Part shown: piece by piece, positions 1 to 6,219 of the stretch
Layout: the number at the start of each line of letters is the position of its first letter
Position numbering within the stretch: the stretch's first letter is position 1
Position numbers and translations under genes: made by a program
NCBI GenBank assembly: GCA_947165725.1
Contig: CAMVBL010000060.1
Span: forward strand, 1 to 6,431
Direction: 5' to 3'
Source: an uncultured Caryophanales bacterium
Lineage (GTDB): Bacteria > Bacillota_I > Bacilli_A > RFN20 > CAG-826
Length of the DNA stretch: 6,431 bases
The notes under the pieces: model-generated
The model's database searches: none
What the model saw: only the letters and a program-made list of their open reading frames with translations
What the model was told of the DNA's origin: nothing

Positions 1-20
1 TTTAGGTGAATTTACCGTTC

Positions 21-40
21 AAGTGCAACACTTCTAGACA
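21..40 (+). repeat. Left terminal inverted repeat of the IS30-family element
   Basis: The outer 12 bases (AAGTGCAACACT, 21-32) match the reverse complement of 1059-1070 exactly. A few further matches (AGA and a final A) continue inward to about base 40. This is the expected binding and cleavage end for the transposase. A related copy with one inserted base and one mismatch occurs further in, at 77-89. Confidence 0.85.
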
Positions 41-106
41 AAAATAAAGGCTCATATCAATCCTGGTGTAAGATATAGTTGCGACACTTATCTACAGGAG
101 GTTTTT

Positions 107-1072
107 ATGAGCTATATTCATCTTACCATAGAAGAGCGAACAAGTATTGCTCATTTGCATAATCAAGGTGTTTCCTTTCGTCAAATTGCAAAGACAATCG
201 GACGTAATGTATCTACGATAAAACGAGAAATAGATCGAAACTACACTTCAAAGCATCATCAATATACAAACTATTATCCTCAGACATCTCAAAAGAAATA
301 TGAGAAAAGAATATCAAAGGCTCATAATATTGTTCAGTTTCCTTTGGAAGTGATTCAAATTATAGAACAACGAATTAAAGAAACTTGGTCTCCAGAACAG
401 ATTGCAGCCTTTTATAAAGATCAGGGTTTTCCATGTTATAAAACCATCTATAAGTGGATTAATGAAGGAACGATTATTAACGGAAACAAGAAACTTCTCC
501 GTAGAAAAGGAAAGGGCGGATGGTACGAAACTAGAGGCAAATTTAATAAAGGCAAATCTATTAGAAAAAGAGATAAGAAAATCTTTAAACGAGCGGATTA
601 TGGACATTGGGAACTTGATACGGTGGTATCTGGAAGAGGCAAAACTAAAGCTTGTTTTATAACTCTTGTAGAAAGAAAATCTAGATTCTATAAAGCCATC
701 AAATCACCTAATCGTCAGGCTGATGTTGTTGCGAGGTTAATCATAGATTATCTCAAACAATATCCATCAGAACTAGTTAAGACAATAACAACTGACAACG
801 GAACTGAATTTGCGGATTGGCAAACAATAGAAAAAGAACTCAACTGTGAAGTTTATTTCTGTGATACATTCTGTGCTTGGCAGAAAGGATCAAACGAGAA
901 TTCAAATGGACTTCTTAGAGAGTTCTTTCCTAAAGGTTATAATTTAAGCAGATATACCCAGGTTTATATTGATAAAAAAGTGAACTTGATTAACAATAGA
1001 CCTAGGAAATGTAACAACTGGATATCTCCATCAAAGTTGATGTCTGAAGCTATCTCAGAGTGTTGCACTTAA
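107..1072 (+). CDS. IS30-family transposase (DDE recombinase)
   Basis: This 321-residue protein catalyses cut and strand transfer of the surrounding IS element. An N-terminal helix-turn-helix region spans about residues 10-45 (FRQIAKTIGRNVSTIKREI) and should bind the terminal repeats. The IS30-typical WSPEQIA motif is at 94-100, followed by the KTIYKWIN motif at 112-119. The catalytic triad reads as Asp171 (GHWELDTV), Asp230 (TTDNGTEF) and Glu264 (KGSNENSNGLLR), giving the DD(33)E spacing of the family. Its length is normal for IS30 transposases and there is no frameshift, so it looks intact. The ATG start is supported by AGGAGG at 96-101, five bases upstream. The C-terminus is encoded by the right inverted repeat. 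The gene is unrelated in function to the downstream peptide transporter. Confidence 0.96.
   Translation: MSYIHLTIEERTSIAHLHNQGVSFRQIAKTIGRNVSTIKREIDRNYTSKHHQYTNYYPQTSQKKYEKRISKAHNIVQFPLEVIQIIEQRIKETWSPEQIAAFYKDQGFPCYKTIYKWINEGTIINGNKKLLRRKGKGGWYETRGKFNKGKSIRKRDKKIFKRADYGHWELDTVVSGRGKTKACFITLVERKSRFYKAIKSPNRQADVVARLIIDYLKQYPSELVKTITTDNGTEFADWQTIEKELNCEVYFCDTFCAWQKGSNENSNGLLREFFPKGYNLSRYTQVYIDKKVNLINNRPRKCNNWISPSKLMSEAISECCT
1051..1070 (-). repeat. Right terminal inverted repeat of the IS30-family element
   Basis: AGTGTTGCACTT at 1059-1070 is the exact reverse complement of 21-32. The repeat lies inside the transposase reading frame and encodes its last residues (Glu-Cys-Cys-Thr). The T of the TAA stop is the last repeat base, and the two A bases fall just outside the matched repeat. 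Confidence 0.85.
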
Positions 1073-1093
1073 GATTACAATTTACTTTTTATC

Positions 1094-1122
1094 TTGATAT
1101 TATCTTGTCTTTTTTGTAGGAT
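1094..1122 (+). promoter_or_regulatory. Candidate sigma-A promoter for the opp operon
   Basis: TTGATA (1094-1099, 5 of 6 to the -35 consensus) is separated by 17 bases from TAGGAT (1117-1122, 4 of 6 to the -10 consensus). Transcription would start near 1129, placing the 1130-1171 stem-loop at the very 5' end of the mRNA. An overlapping alternative is TTACAA (1075-1080), 17 bases, then TATTAT (1098-1103, 5 of 6 for -10). Both lie just outside the IS right end. In AT-rich DNA such matches arise by chance, so this is a candidate only. Confidence 0.4.
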
Positions 1123-1129
1123 ATGTGTA

Positions 1130-1171
1130 ATACCATTTGCCATTCTTGAAGAATGGCTGGTTTTGTGGTAT
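1130..1171 (+). other. Two-tier stem-loop in the opp leader
   Basis: An inner perfect 7-bp stem (GCCATTC at 1139-1145 with GAATGGC at 1151-1157, 5-nt loop TTGAA) is enclosed by an outer 6-bp stem (ATACCA at 1130-1135 with TGGTAT at 1166-1171). The internal loop is asymmetric, with 3 nt on the left and 8 nt on the right. It lies between the IS end and oppB. No long U-run follows the inner stem, so it does not look like a standard intrinsic terminator. A 5' mRNA-stabilising or regulatory leader structure fits better. I do not recognise it as a known riboswitch or T-box. Confidence 0.5.
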
Positions 1172-1180
1172 ATTTAGGAG

Positions 1181-1197
1181 CCACTTAATTTAAGTGG
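1181..1197 (+). repeat. Perfect 17-nt palindrome upstream of oppB
   Basis: CCACTTAATTTAAGTGG is an exact inverted repeat (8+1+8). As RNA it would form a 7-bp hairpin with a 3-nt loop, ending only 3 bases before the AAGGAG ribosome binding site (1201-1206) of oppB. As DNA it could be a dimeric repressor operator. An AGGAG also precedes it at 1176-1180. The symmetry is seen directly; either function is inferred. Confidence 0.55.
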
Positions 1198-1213
1198 AGA
1201 AAGGAGAAAGCTA

Positions 1214-2269
1214 ATGTTAAGGTATTCATTAAAAAGACTCTTACTTGCATTTGTAACCGCCTTTATTATTCTTACACTTACTTTTATCTTGGTTAAGGCT
1301 CTTCCTGTAACACTCAAGATTTCAACCAGTGCTGGCGAAAGAATGGGTTTCTATGATTCTCAAGTCGCCCTTGGTTATTTTAGTGTCATCGTTAAACCTG
1401 AAACCGAACATTATCAACCAACATTTAAAATCATAGAAAGCTTCGTGGTTGATAAAAAAGAGTATTTCTACTATCCAAGACCAATCCTTGAACAATATTT
1501 TTCATGGCTCGGTAACATTTTCACTAAATGGGATTGGGGCACATCCACATCCTTAGAATTAAATGCTTCCGCGATTAGACTTATTGGTAGACGTTTGCCA
1601 GTGTCAATGTCCATCAATATTATCGTTGTTTTGGTCTCTGTTCCATTAGGTATCCTTCTCGGTATCTATGCTGGTTTAAAGAAAAACACATGGATTGACC
1701 ATACCATCTCCACATTAATTATGATCTTCGTTTCCATTCCTGGATTCGTCGTTATTACCTTCTTAATTTTCTTCTTCTCTTATCAAACAGGTTGGCTCCC
1801 ACCTTCATGGCCGAGCTCTACCGCTCCGTTAGGTACAAGAATCTTAGGCTATATCATTCCTGTCCTAGCTCTATCTTTCGGCTCTATCTGTGGCTATGGT
1901 AGAGGTGTTAGAGCAGAACTTTGTGAAGTTATGTCTAGTGAATATTTATTACTTGCTAGAACAAAAGGTTTAACAAAGAACCAAGCAATCATCCGTCATG
2001 CTTTAAGAAATGCCTTTGTACCAATTCTCCCAAGTATTCTTGCTGAATTCATTGGTATTTTAGGTGGTTCCATCGTTTTGGAAAGATTATATGGTATTCC
2101 AGGCGTTGGTAACATTTACTTTGAAGCGTTGAATAATACACCAAGAGACTATAACGTCTTAATGGTTGACATGGCTATCTTTACCATCATTGGTTTATTA
2201 GCCGGCATCCTTTTTGACTTATCATATGGATTCATTGATCCAAGAATTAGAATGGGGGCGAAGAAATAG
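1214..2269 (+). CDS. oppB: Oligopeptide ABC transporter permease OppB
   Basis: This is one of the two membrane subunits of the peptide importer and pairs with OppC in the cytoplasmic membrane. It has the DppB/OppB layout. TM1 is at about 9-30, followed by a ~100-residue extracytoplasmic loop, then five further helices near 133-154, 166-188, 211-226, 272-290 and 316-338. The cytoplasmic EAA coupling loop, which contacts the ATPases, is at about 243-270 (ARTKGL then RHALRNAFVP). The family hallmarks GIPGVGN (294-300) and C-terminal DPRIR (342-346) are present. At 351 residues it is longer than the roughly 306 of enteric OppB, and the extra length falls in the first extracytoplasmic loop. The ATG start has AAGGAG at 1201-1206, seven bases upstream. 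It leads the operon, and oppC starts two bases after its stop. Which peptides are carried cannot be read from the sequence. Confidence 0.95.
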   Translation: MLRYSLKRLLLAFVTAFIILTLTFILVKALPVTLKISTSAGERMGFYDSQVALGYFSVIVKPETEHYQPTFKIIESFVVDKKEYFYYPRPILEQYFSWLGNIFTKWDWGTSTSLELNASAIRLIGRRLPVSMSINIIVVLVSVPLGILLGIYAGLKKNTWIDHTISTLIMIFVSIPGFVVITFLIFFFSYQTGWLPPSWPSSTAPLGTRILGYIIPVLALSFGSICGYGRGVRAELCEVMSSEYLLLARTKGLTKNQAIIRHALRNAFVPILPSILAEFIGILGGSIVLERLYGIPGVGNIYFEALNNTPRDYNVLMVDMAIFTIIGLLAGILFDLSYGFIDPRIRMGAKK

Positions 2270-2271
2270 TT

Positions 2272-4422
2272 ATGTTAGAAGATAAAGATTTCGAATTCGT
2301 AGAAGAAACCCCTGTTACTAATGAAGAAGTTCCAGCGGAAGAAGAGATTACCGCTGATGACTTCACTTTAACGGAAGTTGATTCTTCAATTCACGAACAA
2401 AAGTTCCAAACAAAACCAACAACATTTACTAAAGACGCCTTCAGAAGATTCAAAAAGAATAAATCATCTGTGGCTGCGACTTACATTTTGGGTACTTTAG
2501 TGCTTTTATCAATTGTTGTTCCACTTGTTGATAGAAACGATATTAAAAATTCTCACCCAGAAGAAATTTTCCTTTCACCAAAATTATTTAATGCTGGTAC
2601 TGGTTTTTGGGATGGCACAGAAAGATATAAAAACATCGCTGTTGATATTTCTGAAATGCCAAACGCCACCACAGAAGAAGAAAAACAAGAACACTGGTGG
2701 CCAAGCCCAGATGTTTATACTCAACGTTCTGCGATTTCCAAAAAGAAATTCACAGATTTGACATACGTTAACAGTCTTTCTAACTTAGGCACATTCGGTA
2801 AAGAAGGCTATGTACATTTTGGCTTCGATAGAAAAGAACTTAAAGAAGGCACCAAATTTGTCGAATTCTCTTCGCAAGAAATTCCAGAATTAGAATTAAC
2901 TGCTGATAGCTTATATCTCAGTGTCTTCGATACATACGACGCTGAAAAAATCCAAGCTAAAGAAGGCAAGGAAGATTTTGGTCTTCCAACCAATTATGTC
3001 CTTGGTGATGTCGCCTTATTCTTCTCTTATTATGAAGGCGAAACAAAACATGAAGTGCAATTAGTGGACTACGCTAAAGTACACAATATCGGTAGTGCAC
3101 TTGCCTCTTATAAAAAAGACAAAGTTGATATCGCTAATGTCATTACCACACAAACTGGTAAAACAACATTTGAAAAAGCACGTTTTGCTGTCAAAATGGC
3201 AACAGCCGGTGAAGACACTCTTGTTTGTAACTTAATCGGCGCTCTTGCTTTTGAAAGTAACTTTGCGGAAGAAGAAACAAACGCCATTTTTGCGGATATG
3301 TCTTTCACTGATGCCACTAAAGCATTAACTAAAACAGCAGGTGATAAATTTGCCTATTGGAGTAGTACTGGCCTTAAAGCTATCTATCTCTCTAAAGCCT
3401 ATTTCTGTTCATTTGTTTATGACACATATGAAGCTAAATACGGTGTTGCCGTTGATAAAAGCTTCTCTATTAAAGACCTTTTAAGATATCAAAAGAATGG
3501 TTGGATGTCATTCAAGACTCCTCTTGGTGATTCCACAATTCAAGACCTTGACTCATTAGGCTTCTATCTCGATGTTAATAACTTTACATGCCGGATATTA
3601 GATGCTGAAAAATGTCCTATCACCAAGCCATTAACTATTGATGACTTTGTTTATCCAGAGCCAAACGATAGTGGCATTGCGGTCGGTGAAATCGTTTGTA
3701 GAGCAGAAGTTTGCCGCTATAAGAAATATGGCTATTCAGAAATGCCAAGATTCCTCTTAGGCACAGATGAATCAGGTAGAGATATGCTTAAGTATGTTTT
3801 TGAAGGTTTAAGAACATCCTTAATCGTCGCCACCCTTACATTCCTCATTTGCTTCACATTCGGTGTTATTTGGGGTTCTATCTCTGGTTATTTCGGTGGT
3901 AACGTCGACTTAATCATGGAAAGAATTACCGATATCTTAGGTCGTATCCCATTCATGGTTTTAATGACATTGCTCATCCTCCACTGGGGTTCATCATTAC
4001 CAATGTTTGTTATGGCGTTATGTATGACCGGTTGGATTGGTACTGCTTCCTTAACCAGAACGCAGTTCTATAGATTTAGAGGTCGAGAATATGTTCTTGC
4101 CTCACGTACATTAGGCGCAAGTGATGCTAGATTAATTGCTAAGCACATCTTCCCTAATGGCTTAGGTACAATCATTACTGCTGAAGTTTTGTTAATCCCA
4201 AGCGTTATCTTTAGTGAAGCCAACATCGCCTACTTAGGCTTAGGCTTACAAAACGTTTCATCATTAGGTGTTATCTTATCCGATAACCAAAAGTGGTTGA
4301 GTGTTCACCCATACTTATTATTATTCCCATCCATTATCATCGCGTTATTAATGATTTCGTTTAACTTGTTTGGTAATGGCTTGAGAGACGCTGTTAACCC
4401 AAGTTTGAAAGGAGAAGACTAA
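2272..4422 (+). CDS. oppC: Oligopeptide ABC transporter permease OppC with large extracytoplasmic domain
   Basis: This is the second membrane subunit of the importer. The core is clearly OppC: a cytoplasmic N-terminus, TM1 at about 66-86, the conserved LLGTDESGRDML block at 495-506, and helices near 516-538, 552-572, 574-592, 632-650 and 679-700. The EAA coupling loop is at about 606-632 (LASRTLGAS then KHIFPNGLG), followed by the AYLGLGLQ motif (653-660). OppC proteins are usually about 300 residues; this one has 716. The excess is a ~400-residue segment between TM1 and TM2, plus an acidic tail (16 Asp/Glu in residues 1-42). The frame is continuous and conserved motifs flank the insertion, so it is a real enlarged protein, not a fusion artefact. 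The start lies two bases after oppB. Only a weak G-run (2254-2258) precedes it, so translation probably depends on coupling to oppB. Confidence 0.95.
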   Translation: MLEDKDFEFVEETPVTNEEVPAEEEITADDFTLTEVDSSIHEQKFQTKPTTFTKDAFRRFKKNKSSVAATYILGTLVLLSIVVPLVDRNDIKNSHPEEIFLSPKLFNAGTGFWDGTERYKNIAVDISEMPNATTEEEKQEHWWPSPDVYTQRSAISKKKFTDLTYVNSLSNLGTFGKEGYVHFGFDRKELKEGTKFVEFSSQEIPELELTADSLYLSVFDTYDAEKIQAKEGKEDFGLPTNYVLGDVALFFSYYEGETKHEVQLVDYAKVHNIGSALASYKKDKVDIANVITTQTGKTTFEKARFAVKMATAGEDTLVCNLIGALAFESNFAEEETNAIFADMSFTDATKALTKTAGDKFAYWSSTGLKAIYLSKAYFCSFVYDTYEAKYGVAVDKSFSIKDLLRYQKNGWMSFKTPLGDSTIQDLDSLGFYLDVNNFTCRILDAEKCPITKPLTIDDFVYPEPNDSGIAVGEIVCRAEVCRYKKYGYSEMPRFLLGTDESGRDMLKYVFEGLRTSLIVATLTFLICFTFGVIWGSISGYFGGNVDLIMERITDILGRIPFMVLMTLLILHWGSSLPMFVMALCMTGWIGTASLTRTQFYRFRGREYVLASRTLGASDARLIAKHIFPNGLGTIITAEVLLIPSVIFSEANIAYLGLGLQNVSSLGVILSDNQKWLSVHPYLLLFPSIIIALLMISFNLFGNGLRDAVNPSLKGED
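2530..3747 (+). other. Extracytoplasmic insertion domain of OppC (residues ~87-492)
   Basis: This region of about 400 residues follows TM1 and ends just before the conserved LLGTDESGRD block, so by OppC topology it should face outside the membrane. It contains many short alternating hydrophobic/polar stretches (for example EGYVHFGF at 178-185 and GFYLDV at 430-435), which suggests a largely beta fold. It has no hydrophobic segment long enough to be an additional membrane helix. It has six cysteines (319, 379, 440, 448, 476, 481), an even number. I recall that OppC proteins of some Bacillota carry enlarged loops here, but I cannot assign a named domain. A role in docking the binding protein or in substrate handling is inference. 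Confidence 0.75.
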
Positions 4423-4423
4423 T

Positions 4424-6217
4424 ATGGAAAATAAACAAGTTGTATTATCCGTTAAAGACTTACGTGTCAACTTCTCCACAGACCACGGTTATGTCCAAGC
4501 GGTTAGAGGTGTTTCATTTGATTTATATAAAGGTGAAACATTATGTATCGTTGGTGAATCTGGTTCAGGTAAATCCGTTACCAGTAAAACAATCATGGGT
4601 ATCTTAGCCGCAAACGGTCGTATCGTTGACGGTTCCATCATGTATGAAGGTGAAGATTTAACCAAGGTTTCTGAAGATGAATTCCATCGTATCAGAGGCC
4701 ACAAGATTGGTATGATCTTCCAAGACCCATTATCATCTTTAAACCCAATCATGCGTATCGGTAAACAAATTACCGAAGCCATGTTATTGAATGGTAATCA
4801 CTTAAAGAAGATAAAAGAAGAACTCGTTGCCGAGGAATTCGTAGCTTATAAGAACGCAATTACCGCTTATAAGAGCGAACTCAATAAAGGCAAAGAAACT
4901 GTCAAATTCTTAAAGAGTGAAAAGAAAAAAGAAATTGAAAGAATCAAAACCATTGTTAAAAACGAAACCGATGGTGCAGTTTATGCTTTGAAATTAGACT
5001 ATGGTCTAGAAAAAGTTCACATTAAGCATAGCTATGATGAATTACTCGCTAAAGAAAACGAAAAGCTTGCCGCTTTCAAAAACGGTCAACAAATCGAAAA
5101 TAGCGAAGAAACCGTCGAAGATGTTAACAATAAGATCGCTTCCTTAAAAGAACAAAAATCAGCCGAATTAAAAGCCACTGATGAAAAGTATGCCGCTAAG
5201 AAAGCAGAAATTCTTAAAGAAGCAGAAGAAAAGAAAGCTGTTAACAAAGAAGAACTAGTGAAAGTTAAAGCGGACTTCGATAAGAAGATTGCCGAAGCTC
5301 AAGCTCATAAGAACGCTAATAGTAAAGAATTAACAGCGAAATATAAACCAATCATCGCGGAAGCTAAAGCTAAATATTTAGCGAAGAATAAAGAAGCTAA
5401 CGTTAAAGTTGCGGAAGTTAAAAAACAATACCGCGCTGAATACGAACAAGACCTTAGAAATGGCGTTGATAAAAAAGCCGCTAAGGATAAGTACATCGCT
5501 AAGATTAAAATTACCAAAGCCGAAGCTAAACGCAGAGCGCTTAAGGTTATGGAAGAAGTCGGTATCCCATTCCCAGAAAGAAGATTCAGACAATATCCAT
5601 TTGAATTCTCTGGTGGTATGAGACAACGTATCGTTATCGCGATTGCGTTAACCGCTAACCCAGATATCTTAATCTGTGACGAACCAACTACAGCCTTAGA
5701 CGTGACCATTCAAGCTCAAATCCTTGAATTAATCAATCGTTTAAAAGCTGAAAGAAACATCTCTGTTATCTTCATTACTCACGACTTAGGTGTTGTCGCC
5801 AATATGGCGGACCGTGTCGCAGTTATGTACGCTGGTAAAATCGTTGAATATGGTAAAGAAGAAGAAATCTTCTATGATCCAAAGCATCCATATACATGGG
5901 CGTTATTAGCCTCTATCCCTGACGTTGATAGTAAGGAAAGATTGGAAGCCATTCCTGGCACTCCACCAAACCTTGTCTTCCCACCTAAGGGTGATGCCTT
6001 CGCCTTGCGTAGTAAATATGCGATGAAGATTGACTTCAAGAAAGAGCCTCCATATTTCAAGGTTAGTGATACTCACTATGCCGCTACTTGGTTATTAGAC
6101 CCAAGAGCGCCAAAAGTGGAAATGCCTGCTATTGTTAAGACTCGTATTGAGGCCTCATTAGCAGCACATAAAGCAAGAGAAGCTAAAAAAGCAAAAGCTA
6201 AGAAGGAGGACAAATAA
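4424..6217 (+). CDS. oppD: Oligopeptide ABC transporter ATPase OppD with coiled-coil insertion
   Basis: This is one of the two cytoplasmic ATPases that drive peptide import. All ABC motifs are present: Walker A GESGSGKS (44-51), Q-loop MIFQDP (Gln100), signature FSGGMRQR (395-402), Walker [12 protein letters not shown] (416-426, catalytic Glu420) and the H-loop ITHDLG (His453). The OppD/F C-terminal region follows ([16 protein letters not shown]). Its length of 597 compares with about 330-360 for the family. The excess is a Lys/Glu/Ala-rich stretch at about 128-363 in the helical domain. The C-terminal cysteines found in many OppD proteins are absent, replaced by Asp524, Ser530, Asp537 and Thr555. 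The protein ends in a basic Lys/Ala-rich tail. The ATG has AAAGGAG at 4408-4414 and starts one base after the oppC stop. Confidence 0.96.
   Translation: MENKQVVLSVKDLRVNFSTDHGYVQAVRGVSFDLYKGETLCIVGESGSGKSVTSKTIMGILAANGRIVDGSIMYEGEDLTKVSEDEFHRIRGHKIGMIFQDPLSSLNPIMRIGKQITEAMLLNGNHLKKIKEELVAEEFVAYKNAITAYKSELNKGKETVKFLKSEKKKEIERIKTIVKNETDGAVYALKLDYGLEKVHIKHSYDELLAKENEKLAAFKNGQQIENSEETVEDVNNKIASLKEQKSAELKATDEKYAAKKAEILKEAEEKKAVNKEELVKVKADFDKKIAEAQAHKNANSKELTAKYKPIIAEAKAKYLAKNKEANVKVAEVKKQYRAEYEQDLRNGVDKKAAKDKYIAKIKITKAEAKRRALKVMEEVGIPFPERRFRQYPFEFSGGMRQRIVIAIALTANPDILICDEPTTALDVTIQAQILELINRLKAERNISVIFITHDLGVVANMADRVAVMYAGKIVEYGKEEEIFYDPKHPYTWALLASIPDVDSKERLEAIPGTPPNLVFPPKGDAFALRSKYAMKIDFKKEPPYFKVSDTHYAATWLLDPRAPKVEMPAIVKTRIEASLAAHKAREAKKAKAKKEDK
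4805..5512 (+). other. Coiled-coil-like insertion in OppD (residues ~128-363)
   Basis: This segment interrupts the OppD helical domain: EAMLLNG before it and [17 protein letters not shown] after it join into an ordinary OppD sequence if it is removed. By hand count it has about 52 Lys, 3 Arg and 44 Asp/Glu in about 236 residues, with a single proline (309) and few glycines, so a long charged helix or helical hairpin is expected. A polar stretch near 219-231 could be the turn. A short motif I/V-A-E-A/V recurs at residues 289, 311 and 329. It should project into the cytoplasm. No function can be assigned. Large insertions in Opp ATPases are, as I recall, also known in Mycoplasma OppF. Confidence 0.8.
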
Positions 6218-6219
6218 CT

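Larger units (their letters stand above)
21..1070 (+). mobile_element. Complete IS30-family insertion sequence
   Basis: The element is bounded by a perfect 12-bp inverted repeat (AAGTGCAACACT at 21-32 and its reverse complement at 1059-1070) and holds one transposase gene filling nearly the whole span. About 1.05 kb with a single long ORF and short terminal repeats is the usual IS30-family plan. The transposase is intact, so the copy may still be active. I see no 2-3 bp target duplication: the left flank ends TTC and the right flank begins AAG. The exact ends may be off by a base or two, or the copy may be old or rearranged. It sits about 140 bp upstream of oppB in the same orientation. I see no convincing terminator after the transposase, so read-through into the opp operon is possible. 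Confidence 0.88.

Noticed and set aside
5..16. Short imperfect palindrome GGTGAATTTACC in the left flank.
   Set aside because: It matches 10 of 12 bases in AT-rich DNA at the window edge, with no context, so it is likely chance.
35..74. Transposase promoter (TAGACA at 35-40 with TATCAA at 55-60, or TAAGAT at 69-74).
   Set aside because: The spacings (14 and 28 bases) do not fit a standard promoter, and no other pairing is convincing.
1071..1116. Possible intrinsic terminator after the transposase (AAGAT paired with ATCTT, then a T-run at 1110-1115).
   Set aside because: The stem is only 5 bp, all but one pair A-T, with a long loop. It would not be stable enough to call a terminator.
1123..1188. 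Two tiny ORFs in the opp leader (ATG at 1123, 8 codons before TGA; ATG at 1153, 11 codons before TAA) as possible leader peptides.
   Set aside because: Neither has a well-spaced ribosome binding site, and neither shows a run of regulatory codons. The first starts right after the putative -10 box, upstream of the expected transcript start.
2272..4422. OppC as an assembly artefact or fusion of two separate genes.
   Set aside because: The frame is continuous, base composition looks uniform, and conserved OppC segments flank the insertion in the correct order and topology.
5305..5709. Minus-strand open frames across the oppD region (the longest is 134 codons at 5305-5709).
   Set aside because: They lie antisense to the conserved OppD core and insertion, have no ribosome binding site that I can see, and resemble no protein family. 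They follow from the codon pattern of oppD.
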